A stretch of DNA of 14,439 nt from Betaproteobacteria bacterium HGW-Betaproteobacteria-8 (GCA_002842135.1 PHCD01000041.1:1-14439); one strand, 5' to 3'; positions 1 to 8,412 are shown, counted from the first letter of the stretch. Notes: generated from the sequence alone by a model not told the origin. Numbers and translations: made by a program.

Positions 1-12
1 TGAATATACGTC

Positions 13-900
13 ATGGAGACGATACACATCATTGCACCATTCATCAACGCAAATGGCGACGACTGGTGCGCAATCGACATGTATCTACGACTTCACGACG
101 ATGCGGAGGTTTTTCTGTGGTGCGAGCAAACGCCGCACGCAGATCTTGCGGCTTATCCAATCAGAAACATCAGGGCCTATCAGGGAGTAGCACCGGGTGG
201 AGGAACACTCTATATATATGGTTCAAGCACTACAATCGGCAGTTGGTATGACCAGGTAAAATTCGAGCGCATAGTACTTATACATAACCAGTTTGATCAG
301 GATGCATTTTACCGTAGCATGCATCGGCTTGTTCTGGATGGAAAACGCGGAGTCGAAATCAACTACGTCTCAGAGATGATCAAGGATACGATAGGCCTGC
401 CGGGGGAGATTCATTACCCGCTGCCACACCCTGAAAGATTCAAACCTGTAGCGCAACAAAAAAGAGAAGGCAGCCTGTCCTTTACCGTCGGTCGCATCGG
501 GGCAGACAGCATCGGCAAGCACCATTATCGTGATATCGAAATCTACCGCGAACTTTCGCAAAACGATATCCATGTAAAAATTTTTGGTGGCACCTGTCTT
601 GCCCCGTGGCTGGGCAATCTGTCCAATATCGAGTTGCTGCCCGCTATTCCTCGTCATGAAACTCCAGAGGTACATGCCTCGCTTGACTGCTTCTACTACC
701 GCGTTTCGGCCCATAACAAAGAAGCCTTCAGTGTCGAAGTTGCAGAAGCCATTGCCAGTGAGTTGCCCATCGTATGCTTCAACGATGGAGGTCACACGGA
801 AATTGTTTCCGGCTATAAAAAAGGCTTCCTGTTCGAAACCAAACAGGAAGCCTTAAACCTGATCCTCAGACTCAGATCAACAAATACTAAAACGCACTAG
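13..900 (+). CDS. GT4-like glycosyltransferase
   Basis: The 295-residue protein is probably a retaining GT-B glycosyltransferase that moves a sugar from a nucleotide-sugar donor; acceptor and product cannot be read. The C-terminal half looks like the family-4 donor-binding domain. A beta-strand with FTVGRIG lies at 157-163. E237 and E245 form the E-x7-E motif inside EAFSVEVAEAIASELPIV. A GG at 259-260 and a GFLF strand at 271-274 follow. The N-terminal half (1-140) fits a Rossmann-like acceptor domain but has little recognisable sequence. At 295 residues it is shorter than typical GT4 enzymes (350-400). The start has only 12 bases upstream and no visible ribosome-binding site, so a start outside the window is possible. 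A TGA at 1-3 could end a preceding gene. The stop codon overlaps the convergent FecR-domain gene by four bases. The family is fairly sure; the substrate is unknown. Confidence 0.75.
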   Translation: METIHIIAPFINANGDDWCAIDMYLRLHDDAEVFLWCEQTPHADLAAYPIRNIRAYQGVAPGGGTLYIYGSSTTIGSWYDQVKFERIVLIHNQFDQDAFYRSMHRLVLDGKRGVEINYVSEMIKDTIGLPGEIHYPLPHPERFKPVAQQKREGSLSFTVGRIGADSIGKHHYRDIEIYRELSQNDIHVKIFGGTCLAPWLGNLSNIELLPAIPRHETPEVHASLDCFYYRVSAHNKEAFSVEVAEAIASELPIVCFNDGGHTEIVSGYKKGFLFETKQEALNLILRLRSTNTKTH

Positions 901-2126
901 AGTCCAATTGCATTTCCATGCAATACAGCACCAGCACCCTCATCTGCCTGAATACCATATGCATTGTAAACACCAGTACCCGTTACTGTGGGTGAACCAT
1001 AATCAGTACCCACACCATTGATGGTGTAATTAATGGTAGCAGTTTCAGCCTTGGCACCCGACAATGCACCGACACCATTGAACGTACAGCCACCTCCACA
1101 TATAGAACCAGTTGAGGTTCCGGAAATACTCAAATCACCAGCAGAGGTCAAACTCCCGCTACCAGAAAATGTTTCGGTATCAGTTGTTCCGAAACAACTG
1201 TTTTTCGCCGAAATATCGAATGAGTTAGATACAGTGTAATCGCCGAAATAGACGTCGAGCTCACCGTATTCGAATTTACCTTCGTTCAAGCCAGCAATTG
1301 CAGAACTATTGTCAAAATCCAATATGTAGTAACCGAGCGCACTCTGGGCAGAATATTCAGCAATCACATCCGACAAAGATTGGCCACCACCGCAGGTGTT
1401 AGTCAGCGCACACGAGGTTCCATCATCGTTGTATTGCTCATTCACAGTAAAGATAGCGTTGTCCTCGCGCTCCTGTTCCGATTCATCCTTGCCCGTTTCA
1501 GGATTGCCGCCATCAGGCCCCTTCGCCTGCAGACCAGATTCCTCATCGCTATATTGCGGCTTCTTGCCCTGTTCTGTTTCCGAACTCTGCCCCTTGAACA
1601 AAATCAGGTCGCCGAATTCGTTCTCGATGTAGATCGAACCGCCTATAACACGCGTTCGCAGCTTTTGACCTCGGTGCTCGGCCAGAAACTCGGATCCGCG
1701 AATGCCTATGGTTGCGACTGGTGTCGCCACCCGGTAAGCAGGACGGTTGTTGCGGCCGACAAGACCTGTGATTGCACGCAAGCCGCCTTCTACCAGGCGG
1801 AAGAATCCACGCTCGCTGCCATCCTGTTTGCCGTCATAGTTGTAGTTTTCCACCACGAATTCGGTGTTAGGCTGCAGGGACATATAACCACCGTCCGTGA
1901 ACCTGACCTGAATACGGCCATCCGCAGTCTTGATGGTGTCACCTGAATTGATGTCTGCGCCCTTGCTCAGCGGCCGCGCCGCGCCATTGGTGTCGATTGC
2001 CGTCACGCCGCCTATTGCGAACTCGACGCGACCGGCAGCCGCCAGGGAAGTAACAGGGAACGCGGCAGAAATTGCCAGCGCAATCAGTGCCTGAGAGTTG
2101 AGTCTGAAGGATTTTCCGGTATTCAT
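897..2126 (-). CDS. Secreted FecR-domain protein with beta-rich C-terminal region
   Basis: A 409-residue exported protein. I chose the ATG at 2126 rather than an upstream in-frame start because GAGG stands nine bases before it and a Sec signal peptide begins there: basic residues K5 and R8, hydrophobic 12-27, AxA-type site near SLAA at 27-30. There is no lipobox Cys. A FecR domain covers about 60-165, with GDTIKTADGRIQVRF (62-76), an L-Q-P-N-T-E turn and the TPVATIGIRGSEF core (135-147). An acidic, low-complexity linker follows (about 180-222). The region 250-409 is rich in Gly, Ser and Thr, with short alternating beta-strands and five cysteines (C239, C245, C311, C343, C347). Unlike the classical FecR anti-sigma regulator, it has no N-terminal cytoplasmic helix and no sigma-factor gene beside it. 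A surface or periplasmic structural role is more likely. It lies 37 bases behind the outer-membrane protein gene and is probably co-transcribed. Confidence 0.8.
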   Translation of the reverse strand: MNTGKSFRLNSQALIALAISAAFPVTSLAAAGRVEFAIGGVTAIDTNGAARPLSKGADINSGDTIKTADGRIQVRFTDGGYMSLQPNTEFVVENYNYDGKQDGSERGFFRLVEGGLRAITGLVGRNNRPAYRVATPVATIGIRGSEFLAEHRGQKLRTRVIGGSIYIENEFGDLILFKGQSSETEQGKKPQYSDEESGLQAKGPDGGNPETGKDESEQEREDNAIFTVNEQYNDDGTSCALTNTCGGGQSLSDVIAEYSAQSALGYYILDFDNSSAIAGLNEGKFEYGELDVYFGDYTVSNSFDISAKNSCFGTTDTETFSGSGSLTSAGDLSISGTSTGSICGGGCTFNGVGALSGAKAETATINYTINGVGTDYGSPTVTGTGVYNAYGIQADEGAGAVLHGNAIGL

Positions 2127-2163
2127 GATTGAGTTCCTCGTAACCTGTGCAAACGGCAATGGA

Positions 2164-3498
2164 CTACCAATTGAAGTCTTTGCGGAAATTGACTGACAAC
2201 ACAGTACGGTCAAATTCGAAAAGCTTGATATTGGAATCGTTGTTCAGATAACTGAGTTGCGGCCGGATAGTCCAGCCGGGCATCGGCAGATACCGCAGGC
2301 CGATAGCAAAATCGAACTGGTCGTCTTCGCGCGTTTTCTGGAAGGCCGGATCTCGCTCGTCATTTTCTCTAACTTCATAACTGGCATTGGCATAAGCCAC
2401 CAGTTTGTAATTCAATACGGACTGAATCGCTATGCGAGCCCCGTAAATATCGTGACTCAGAAAATCGAATGTCGAATCGTCCACATCCTCCTTGCCATAA
2501 TAAGCCGTGACAAAAACGACAGGCGCCTTGTCGCCTGCGAAAGCATGCCCCCAACCAACACCACCCAATGTTCTCTGGGCATCACGCACTTTGGTATCGG
2601 GGTAATTCAAATCTGCAGCATTGGCATAGACCGTGAGTTGATTCTGGTCGTCGATTTGACGTTGCCACTGTAGTGCAACACCGTGAGATTCCCTGAAACG
2701 ATTACCGTTGACGTCAAAATTGTTGCGCTGCAATGCGACAGTATAGGAGTCGATGAATTTCTTGTAGGTCAGGCCGAGACTGAAATCCACATAGCTCGGA
2801 TCGAAGTCGCTCTCGTTCCAGTTGGTACGGGTACTGCCCTGCGCGGAGCCGAACAAACTCAAATTCTTCGATAGCGGCGCACGAAAAGATGCACCACCGG
2901 ACAAACTGAGATATTTGCTCGATTGCTCGCGAGATGCGTTATTGAGCGTCAGATCGACCAAGCCCAAGCCGGGAATAAACGCTGAAACTGTGGAGTTTGA
3001 TGTGGCGCTATTGATATTGCTATCAAAGCCCCAACCACCATCGATATAGGCGGCAAAAGTGGTAGTTTGACCGGTCGCCTTATCCACTGACAACAGATTG
3101 CGTTCAATTAACTGCGCCAGATCCGCATCGGGATTCTGACTGAGAATACTCTGGAATTCGGCGCGTGCATTTTCTGCTTCGCCACCCCTGAAATAACCTT
3201 TGGCGATCATTGCCCGGGCGTTGATATTGTCAGGCTGTTGCGCAAGGACTCGCTCCAATGCAAACACGCCTCTGGACACCTGGCCACTCTCGATGGCAGC
3301 AACCCCTAGCAAATAATCATAATCGATGTCACCGGCACGTTCTGACTCAAGCGGTTCCAGTAACTCATAAGCTGGTTTGTAATTTCTTTGCTTGATTAAG
3401 TCTGCCGCTTTACTGAGCGTTTCGTCTGCGAGAGCCAGATGAGATGTAGCAATAAAAAATAAAAAAACAAAAAACTTGTGCAAACGTTTCGTTAGCAT
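2164..3498 (-). CDS. TPR plus outer-membrane beta-barrel protein, SLAM/DUF560-like
   Basis: A 444-residue envelope protein. A signal peptide occupies 1-24 (basic KRLHK, hydrophobic FFVFLFFIA, cleavage after ALA). Helical TPR-like repeats span about 27-140; AYELLEPLE, FALERVLAQQPDNINARAMIAKGYFRGGEAENARAEFQSILSQNPDA-type periodicity is visible in pieces. From about 147 onwards the chain is a run of amphipathic beta-strands separated by polar turns, opening with GGWGFDSNINS (154-164). It ends in Phe-Asn-Trp, and an aromatic last residue is the usual outer-membrane barrel assembly signal. A periplasmic TPR domain with a C-terminal barrel is the plan of surface lipoprotein assembly modifiers (Slam, DUF560); assignment to that family is inference. 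A GGGGA ribosome-binding site lies about eight bases before the ATG. The next gene encodes a secreted FecR-domain protein, which may be its partner or cargo. A plain TPR porin is the alternative. Confidence 0.75.
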   Translation of the reverse strand: MLTKRLHKFFVFLFFIATSHLALADETLSKAADLIKQRNYKPAYELLEPLESERAGDIDYDYLLGVAAIESGQVSRGVFALERVLAQQPDNINARAMIAKGYFRGGEAENARAEFQSILSQNPDADLAQLIERNLLSVDKATGQTTTFAAYIDGGWGFDSNINSATSNSTVSAFIPGLGLVDLTLNNASREQSSKYLSLSGGASFRAPLSKNLSLFGSAQGSTRTNWNESDFDPSYVDFSLGLTYKKFIDSYTVALQRNNFDVNGNRFRESHGVALQWQRQIDDQNQLTVYANAADLNYPDTKVRDAQRTLGGVGWGHAFAGDKAPVVFVTAYYGKEDVDDSTFDFLSHDIYGARIAIQSVLNYKLVAYANASYEVRENDERDPAFQKTREDDQFDFAIGLRYLPMPGWTIRPQLSYLNNDSNIKLFEFDRTVLSVNFRKDFNW

Positions 3499-3537
3499 TT
3501 AAATCATCCCCGATTTAATCATGCATCCCCTGCCTTA

Positions 3538-3567
3538 ACTATACATAAACAAAGGATTTTTTGACAG
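3538..3567 (-). promoter_or_regulatory. Predicted sigma-70 promoter of the OMP/FecR unit
   Basis: On the minus strand CTGTCA (3562-3567, four of six matches to TTGACA) and TATAGT (3538-3543, five of six to TATAAT) are 18 bases apart. This puts the transcription start near 3531, about 33 bases before the outer-membrane protein start codon. It is sequence matching only. Confidence 0.45.
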
Positions 3568-3589
3568 AATCAGGTGGATTTTTTCCTAC

Positions 3590-3609
3590 TTGTTGCATTT
3601 ATGCAACAA
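3590..3609. promoter_or_regulatory. Perfect 9-bp palindrome, candidate operator
   Basis: TTGTTGCAT and ATGCAACAA are perfect inverted copies separated by only TT. The centre lies about 68 bases upstream of the predicted start of the OMP/FecR transcript, a position typical of an upstream activator. No T-run follows on either strand, so it is not an intrinsic terminator for lolA. The cognate regulator is unknown. Confidence 0.45.
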
Positions 3610-3662
3610 AAACCATGCAGCCAGTCTTTTGCTTTAATACTTGGTTACTTCAACAGCCCGGC

Positions 3663-4271
3663 TTATTCGCCAACGATATCAGCTCCAGCCGGTGGCTTGA
3701 ACATGAACGTCTGCTGATCCAGCTTGGGATTTGTTTCAAGTTTTGAGAAACGAATGCTGGTCAGATTGCCGTAACTGTCCTGCAACTCCATCTTCTCCAG
3801 TCCACTCTTGCCGAAGCCGAGCTTGACCTGATCGAAACCGCTATCCTGGTCTTTCGGCTTGGCAGTCACCCAGTCCAGCTTGTCTGCCGATTTGAAATTT
3901 TCCAGCGTGAAATTCCTTTCCACTTCCTTGCTGCCTGCCAGCAAGGCTGCCGGGCTCGAGCCAATGGCCTGGCTCATGTTGCGCACGGTCACCTGGTTAA
4001 GTTCCGGGTCGAACAACCAGATCCGCGCACCGTCTCCGACTATCTCCTGCTGATATGGACGGTCATAGTCCCAACGGAACTTGCCCGGTCTAAGCAGCTG
4101 CATGGTGCCACTGACTTCCTGCACTTTCTGGCCTCGATTATCAGTCACCACCTGCTCAAACTGGGCACGCATGGATGAGGTCTTTTCAAAAAAATCGGTC
4201 AGGCGCTCTGCACCACCGGCATGAGCAAATAAAGGCAGCGAAAGCAACAGGGCAAGAATTAATTTTGGCAT
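3663..4271 (-). CDS. lolA: Outer-membrane lipoprotein carrier protein LolA
   Basis: LolA is the periplasmic chaperone that takes lipoproteins released by LolCDE from the inner membrane and passes them to LolB at the outer membrane. The 202-residue product has a signal peptide (MPKLILALLLSLPLFAHA, cut about residue 18). The mature part carries family hallmarks: a starting amphipathic helix with MRAQFEQ (34-40), the RPGKFRWDY strand-turn (61-69, holding the Arg matching functional Arg43 of E. coli), and IWLFDPELNQVTVR (84-97). Length matches E. coli LolA. The frame is open further upstream, but the ATG at 4271 begins a proper signal peptide and has a weak GGA nine bases before it. It starts 16 bases after the ftsK stop, and ftsK-lolA is a common gammaproteobacterial and betaproteobacterial pair, so they are probably co-transcribed. 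The rarA gene that follows lolA in E. coli is absent here. Confidence 0.95.
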   Translation of the reverse strand: MPKLILALLLSLPLFAHAGGAERLTDFFEKTSSMRAQFEQVVTDNRGQKVQEVSGTMQLLRPGKFRWDYDRPYQQEIVGDGARIWLFDPELNQVTVRNMSQAIGSSPAALLAGSKEVERNFTLENFKSADKLDWVTAKPKDQDSGFDQVKLGFGKSGLEKMELQDSYGNLTSIRFSKLETNPKLDQQTFMFKPPAGADIVGE

Positions 4272-4287
4272 TCGATATCCATAATAT

Positions 4288-6618
4288 TTATTCAGATTTT
4301 GGAGCGAGCACTTCGCGGTTGCCATTGCTCTGCATGGCAGAAACCAAGCCTGCACGCTCCATGTCCTCAATCAGCCTGGCGGCGCGGTTGTAGCCTATAC
4401 GAAGCTGACGTTGCACGGATGAAATCGAGGCACGGCGCGTTTTCAGTACAATAGCGACGGCATCATCGTAGAGCGGGTCAGCTTCACCGCCACCTTCACC
4501 GGCAGTGAATCCGTTCTCGCCATTTTCTTCCGTTGCCCCTGTAAGAATGCCTTCAATGTAATTTGGTTCACCCAGCGTCTTGAGGTAATCCACGACGCGG
4601 TGCACTTCCTGGTCGGAAACGAAGGCGCCATGTATGCGCTGCGGATTACTGGTTCCCGGCGGCTGATACAGCATATCGCCCTGCCCCAGCAACGCTTCCG
4701 CCCCCATCTGGTCGAGAATGGTGCGAGAGTCGATCTTGCTCGAAACCTGGAAGGCGATGCGGGTCGGGATGTTGGCCTTGATCAGGCCGGTAATGACATC
4801 GACCGAAGGCCGTTGTGTCGCCAGTACCAGATGGATACCGCAAGCACGCGCCTTTTGTGCCAGACGCGCAATCAGTTCTTCGACCTTTTTACCGACCACC
4901 ATCATGAGGTCCGCCAGCTCATCGATTACAACGACAATAGTCGGCATTTCTTCCAATGGCTCCGGCTCGTCCGGTGTCAGCGAAAACGGATTGGGAATCC
5001 GGCTCTCGGCTTTTTCCGCTTCGCGGATCTTCTGGTTGTAGCCGGCCAGGTTGCGCACGCCGAGCACCGACATCAGCTTGTAGCGGCGTTCCATTTCCGC
5101 CACACACCAGGTCAGAGCACTTGCCGCCTGCCGCATGTCAGTCACAACCGGTGCCAACAAGTGCGGAATACCCTCATAGACCGACAGTTCCAGCATCTTG
5201 GGATCGACCAGAATCACGCGCACCTGACTGGGCTCGGCCTTATAGACCAGACTCAGGATCATGGCATTAATCGCAACGGACTTGCCGGAGCCGGTAGTAC
5301 CTGCCACCAGCACGTGCGGCATCTTGGCCAAGTCGGCGACCACTGGCTTGCCCGCGATATCCTTACCCAGCGCGATAGCCAGCGGAGAATGCATATCGGC
5401 ATAGACTTGCGACCCCAGAATCTCTGAGAGAAAGACGATCTGCCGCTTGGGGTTAGGGATTTCCAGACCCATGCAGGTCTTGCCGGGAATGGTTTCCACC
5501 AGACGCACGCTAACCACAGAAAGCGCGCGCGCCAGGTCCTTGACCAGATTTGTGATCTGGCTGCCCTTCACACCAGGTGCCGGCTCAAGTTCATAACGGG
5601 TAATCACAGGACCCGGCAAGGCTGTCAGCACCTTGACCTCAATACCAAAGTCCATCAATTTGCGTTCTATCAGGCGGGATGTGAACTCCAGCGTTTCGGC
5701 CGACTGCACTTCGATCTCGCCTTTGGCCTCATCCAGCAGATGCAGGGGCGGCAATGCGGTGTCCGGAATGCCCTCGAAAAGTGAAACCTGCCGTTCTTTC
5801 TGTACACGTTCGCTTTTTGGGATTTCAAGTGCCGGCGTCACTATCTCGACCGGCGGGCGATCCTCAGTCCGCTTGCGCTCACTATCCACGTATTCCTTGC
5901 GCAACTGCTCAGCCACCTTACCGGCTTTTCGATCCTGCCAGTCATGCCACTTGTTAATTGAGGTGAAATACGCCCATTCAAGAACGGCGCCAAACTTCTC
6001 TGTCATCAGGATCCAGGACCAGCCGGTGAAGAGGCTAAAACCGATGGCAAACAGCAACAAGAGAACCAGACTGGAACCAGCAAAACCAAGCAGACCCTGA
6101 AAAAACCCATCAAAAACAATACCCACCATGCCACCTCTGGCAGGCGACAAGGGCAAATCAGCAGGTAAAGCCATCAAATGGCCCGCTTCCAGCGTTGCAG
6201 AAGCCAGCAGCAACATGCCGAAACCTGCAATATTAAGGATGAGCAAGGGCTGTTCATTTGAGGCTGCCTCAAGCTTGATGTAAACCAGGCGCATGGCATA
6301 GAAGCTCAGTATTACGAACCACCAGGCAGAGAAACCGAACAGGTAGAGCAGGATGTCCGAGACCCAGGCGCCAAGTGCACCGCCTGCATTATGCACGATG
6401 GCACTGTCACTGGCGCTATGAGACCAGGACGGGTCATCACGATGATAGGTGAAGAGAATGAGAGTGAGAAAAATGCCTATCGTAACCAGCACCAGCCACC
6501 AGGCTTCACGAACCAGGCGGGCTTTTTTCGGATTAGCAACCGCCGCCGTCGGCTTGACGAGGCGTCCATTCACTGCAGTAGCTTTTTTCTGGAAAAACAA
6601 GATGGTCGAGCCCAGCAC
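4288..6618 (-). CDS. ftsK: DNA translocase FtsK
   Basis: FtsK is the septal membrane-anchored ATPase that pumps chromosome termini and aids XerCD dimer resolution and cell division. The 776-residue protein has four transmembrane helices (about 37-57, 85-113, 124-146, 173-198) and a short charged linker (about 225-300) instead of the very long linker of E. coli FtsK. The motor follows: Walker A GTTGSGKS (440-447), [18 protein letters not shown] (471-488), Walker B IVVVIDE (561-567) and [12 protein letters not shown] (600-611). A C-terminal winged-helix gamma domain (about 715-772, with [22 protein letters not shown]) reads KOPS DNA signals. The family length in betaproteobacteria is about 770. 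The start codon is uncertain: the GTG at 6618 has no good ribosome-binding site. In-frame TTG (6600) and GTG (6573) codons are alternatives that would leave the membrane helices intact. Confidence 0.96.
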   Translation of the reverse strand: MLGSTILFFQKKATAVNGRLVKPTAAVANPKKARLVREAWWLVLVTIGIFLTLILFTYHRDDPSWSHSASDSAIVHNAGGALGAWVSDILLYLFGFSAWWFVILSFYAMRLVYIKLEAASNEQPLLILNIAGFGMLLLASATLEAGHLMALPADLPLSPARGGMVGIVFDGFFQGLLGFAGSSLVLLLLFAIGFSLFTGWSWILMTEKFGAVLEWAYFTSINKWHDWQDRKAGKVAEQLRKEYVDSERKRTEDRPPVEIVTPALEIPKSERVQKERQVSLFEGIPDTALPPLHLLDEAKGEIEVQSAETLEFTSRLIERKLMDFGIEVKVLTALPGPVITRYELEPAPGVKGSQITNLVKDLARALSVVSVRLVETIPGKTCMGLEIPNPKRQIVFLSEILGSQVYADMHSPLAIALGKDIAGKPVVADLAKMPHVLVAGTTGSGKSVAINAMILSLVYKAEPSQVRVILVDPKMLELSVYEGIPHLLAPVVTDMRQAASALTWCVAEMERRYKLMSVLGVRNLAGYNQKIREAEKAESRIPNPFSLTPDEPEPLEEMPTIVVVIDELADLMMVVGKKVEELIARLAQKARACGIHLVLATQRPSVDVITGLIKANIPTRIAFQVSSKIDSRTILDQMGAEALLGQGDMLYQPPGTSNPQRIHGAFVSDQEVHRVVDYLKTLGEPNYIEGILTGATEENGENGFTAGEGGGEADPLYDDAVAIVLKTRRASISSVQRQLRIGYNRAARLIEDMERAGLVSAMQSNGNREVLAPKSE

Positions 6619-6637
6619 AGGTTAATTGAACGAATCG

Positions 6638-6646
6638 ATTATAGCA
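6638..6646 (-). promoter_or_regulatory. Extended -10 promoter for ftsK-lolA
   Basis: The minus strand reads TGCTATAAT here, a perfect extended -10 element (TGnTATAAT); the -35 region is poor. The expected transcription start is near 6631, which leaves only about 12 bases of leader before the GTG at 6618. On the opposite strand a weak oxyR promoter, CTGACT (6659-6664), 16 bases, TAAAAT (6681-6686), may face the other way. Confidence 0.55.
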
Positions 6647-6733
6647 GTATCAATGCCACTGACTAATAACTGTGGCAGAGTAAAATCCGCGTAAAATAAA
6701 ACCCATGATTGATGACAGGTACGATTGCAGAAT

Positions 6734-7681
6734 ATGACGCTTACTGAACTTCGCTATGTAGTAGCTGTAGCCCGTGAACGCCATTTCGGCCGTGCCGCAG
6801 ATGCCTGTTTCGTCAGCCAGCCCACGCTCAGTGTGGGTATCAAAAAACTGGAAGAAGAGCTGGGCGTTTCCATCTTTGAACGCGGCTCCAACGAAATCAG
6901 CCTGACGCCCGTCGGCGAACTGATTGTGGCGCAGGCGGCACGTATCCTGGAAGAAGCGGCCGGCATCAAGATCATTGCACAGCAAAGCGGCGACCCGCTA
7001 GGACACCCGCTGAGGCTGGGTGCCATCTATACCGTCGGCCCCTACCTGTTGCCGCAAATCATTCCGTTACTGCGTGAACGTGCACCTGACATGCAGTTGA
7101 TCATTCAGGAGAGTTATACCGGCGATTTGCGCGAGCAACTCAAACGCGGCAAGCTCGATGTCATTATCATTTCACTACCCTTTGAAGAGCCGGGCGTGAT
7201 TACCCAGTCGCTTTACGATGAACCCTTCCAGCTTGCCATGCCAGCCGATCACCCCTGGACCAGCCAAAAGAGCATAGCCCCGGAAAAACTGGGCGATGAA
7301 ACCATACTGCTGCTGGGTGCCGGCCACTGTTTCCGTGACCAAGTGCTCAAAGTCTGTCCGCAACTGGGCAACACGCAAACTGCCAGCGGCATACAGCAGA
7401 CACTTGAAGGTAGCTCACTGGAAACCATACGCTACATGGTCACTTCCGGCGTGGGCATGACCATCCTGCCCAGCACTGCTTGCGTACCGACACGCGAAGA
7501 GAATCGCATGCTGACATTCCGCCCTTTCAACAAACCTGCACCGGTGAGGCGCGTCGCCCTGGCCTGGCGCAAGAGCTTTCCGCGTCCCGAGGCGATTGAA
7601 GCAGTGCGGCAGGCCATTCTGCATGCCAACCTGACAGGCATCATACCGCTGGATTTACCGCCTTCTGAAAACAGTCATTGA
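6734..7681 (+). CDS. oxyR: Hydrogen peroxide sensor and transcription regulator OxyR
   Basis: OxyR is a LysR-family regulator that peroxide oxidises to an intramolecular disulfide, changing how it binds promoters of peroxide-defence genes. The 315-residue protein has an N-terminal winged helix-turn-helix (1-60, with HFGRAADACFVSQPTLSVGIKKLEEELG) and a substrate-binding-like sensor domain (about 90-300). With the ATG at 6734 the two redox cysteines fall at C199 (GHCFRDQ) and C208, exactly the E. coli numbering and spacing. That separates it from other LysR proteins. I preferred this ATG to a TTG three codons upstream because the family begins MTLTELRY. The ribosome-binding site is weak. The gene diverges from ftsK and is followed 140 bases later by dps, a classical OxyR target with OxyR-like sites at its promoter. 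Confidence 0.95.
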   Translation: MTLTELRYVVAVARERHFGRAADACFVSQPTLSVGIKKLEEELGVSIFERGSNEISLTPVGELIVAQAARILEEAAGIKIIAQQSGDPLGHPLRLGAIYTVGPYLLPQIIPLLRERAPDMQLIIQESYTGDLREQLKRGKLDVIIISLPFEEPGVITQSLYDEPFQLAMPADHPWTSQKSIAPEKLGDETILLLGAGHCFRDQVLKVCPQLGNTQTASGIQQTLEGSSLETIRYMVTSGVGMTILPSTACVPTREENRMLTFRPFNKPAPVRRVALAWRKSFPRPEAIEAVRQAILHANLTGIIPLDLPPSENSH

Positions 7682-7705
7682 GTCCCGGAAGGGAGTTGCA
7701 GGCTG

Positions 7706-7771
7706 ATAGTTTTTTTACATGACTCAGATATGCACAATCAATTTGAGCTATAGATAGCCAGAACCTATGAT
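7706..7771 (+). promoter_or_regulatory. dps promoter with candidate OxyR sites
   Basis: TTGAGC (7743-7748) and TATGAT (7766-7771) are 17 bases apart and form a sigma-70 promoter 50 bases before dps. Between them lies an OxyR-like dyad, ATAG (7754-7757), seven bases, CTAT (7765-7768), matching 12 of 16 informative bases of the GATAGGTT-n-AACCTATC pattern. Directly upstream of the -35 stand four degenerate half-sites in the OxyR 11-base rhythm: ATAG (7706), ACAT (7717), ATAT (7728), CAAT (7739). These score 12 of 16 against ATAG/CTAT/ATAG/CTAT. Confidence 0.5.
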
Positions 7772-7821
7772 GAATACCAATGTCACCTTAACAGGACTGT
7801 TCATTAATCAAGGAGAATAAA

Positions 7822-8286
7822 ATGGATACTGGCATCAATGAAAAAGATCGTAAAAAAATTGCAGAAGGTTTGTCACACCTGCTGGCGGACACCTACACTT
7901 TGTATTTAAAAACCCATTATTTCCATTGGAACGTCACCGGTCCGATGTTCAACACCCTGCACCTGATGTTCGAGACCCAGTACAACGAACTGGCGTTAGC
8001 CGTAGATGCCATTGCAGAACGGATCCGTTCGCTGGATTTTTACGCTCCCGGCACCTATCGTGAATTCGCCAAACTCGCCTCAATTCCCGAGAGTGAATCC
8101 GTACCCAAGGCGCATGACATGATCAAAGAACTGGTGGCTGGCCACGAGGCAGTATGCCGCACTGCAAGATCGGTTTTTCCAGCAGTTGAAAAGGCAGCCG
8201 ACGAAGCCAGTGCCGACTTGCTGACTCAGCGCCTGCAGGTACATGAAAAGACCGCGTGGATGTTGAGGAGTTTGCTTGAAAAATAA
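7822..8286 (+). CDS. dps: Dps family ferritin-like DNA-protection protein
   Basis: Dps forms a 12-subunit shell that oxidises Fe(II) with peroxide and stores the iron, protecting DNA from hydroxyl radicals. The 154-residue protein keeps the whole inter-subunit ferroxidase centre at the expected spacing: H35 (in FHWNVTGP), H47, E51, D62 and E66. These match E. coli H51, H63, D67, D78 and E82, with Glu for Asp at the third position. The four-helix bundle pattern runs through the chain. The N-terminus is short ([11 protein letters not shown]), with two adjacent Lys but no long Lys tail, so DNA binding may be weak. A strong AGGAG ribosome-binding site lies six bases before the ATG. Placement behind oxyR and the OxyR-like sites in its promoter suggest peroxide induction. 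Confidence 0.94.
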   Translation: MDTGINEKDRKKIAEGLSHLLADTYTLYLKTHYFHWNVTGPMFNTLHLMFETQYNELALAVDAIAERIRSLDFYAPGTYREFAKLASIPESESVPKAHDMIKELVAGHEAVCRTARSVFPAVEKAADEASADLLTQRLQVHEKTAWMLRSLLEK

Positions 8287-8304
8287 TCGCAGTCTTCCGG
8301 TGGA

Positions 8305-8342
8305 GGCTAACGTGCGTAGCGCGTTAAATGCGACGCATAGCC
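8305..8342. repeat. Imperfect inverted repeat downstream of dps
   Basis: GGCTA (8305-8309) pairs with TAGCC (8338-8342). Inside it TGCGTAGC (8313-8320) pairs with GCGACGCA (8330-8337), one mismatch, nine-base loop. An alternative hairpin, TAACGTGC with GCGCGTTA around a GTA loop (8308-8326), would use the same bases. No T-run follows, so it is not a standard terminator. Confidence 0.45.
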
Positions 8343-8412
8343 GAAGCCAGAAACCTGCAAATTCTGATAGCGTCGGCCACAAAGTAAGCTGGTAAAATAT
8401 CAGCTAATTTCA

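Noticed and set aside
3590..3609. Palindrome as a terminator for lolA
   Set aside because: In the lolA direction the hairpin is preceded, not followed, by the T-run.
4600..5427. 275-residue frame opposite ftsK
   Set aside because: It lies wholly antisense to the conserved FtsK motor domain, is rich in His/Gln/Arg as such shadows are, and shows no family signature.
7682..7716. Possible oxyR terminator, TCCC-GGAA-GGGA followed later by seven T
   Set aside because: The stem is only four pairs and the T-run is about 15 bases further on; the T-run fits better inside the OxyR half-site array.
8364..8376. CTGATAGCGTCG shared with about 13457-13468 as a dispersed repeat
   Set aside because: A 12-base match is expected by chance several times in a window of this size, and the flanks do not match.
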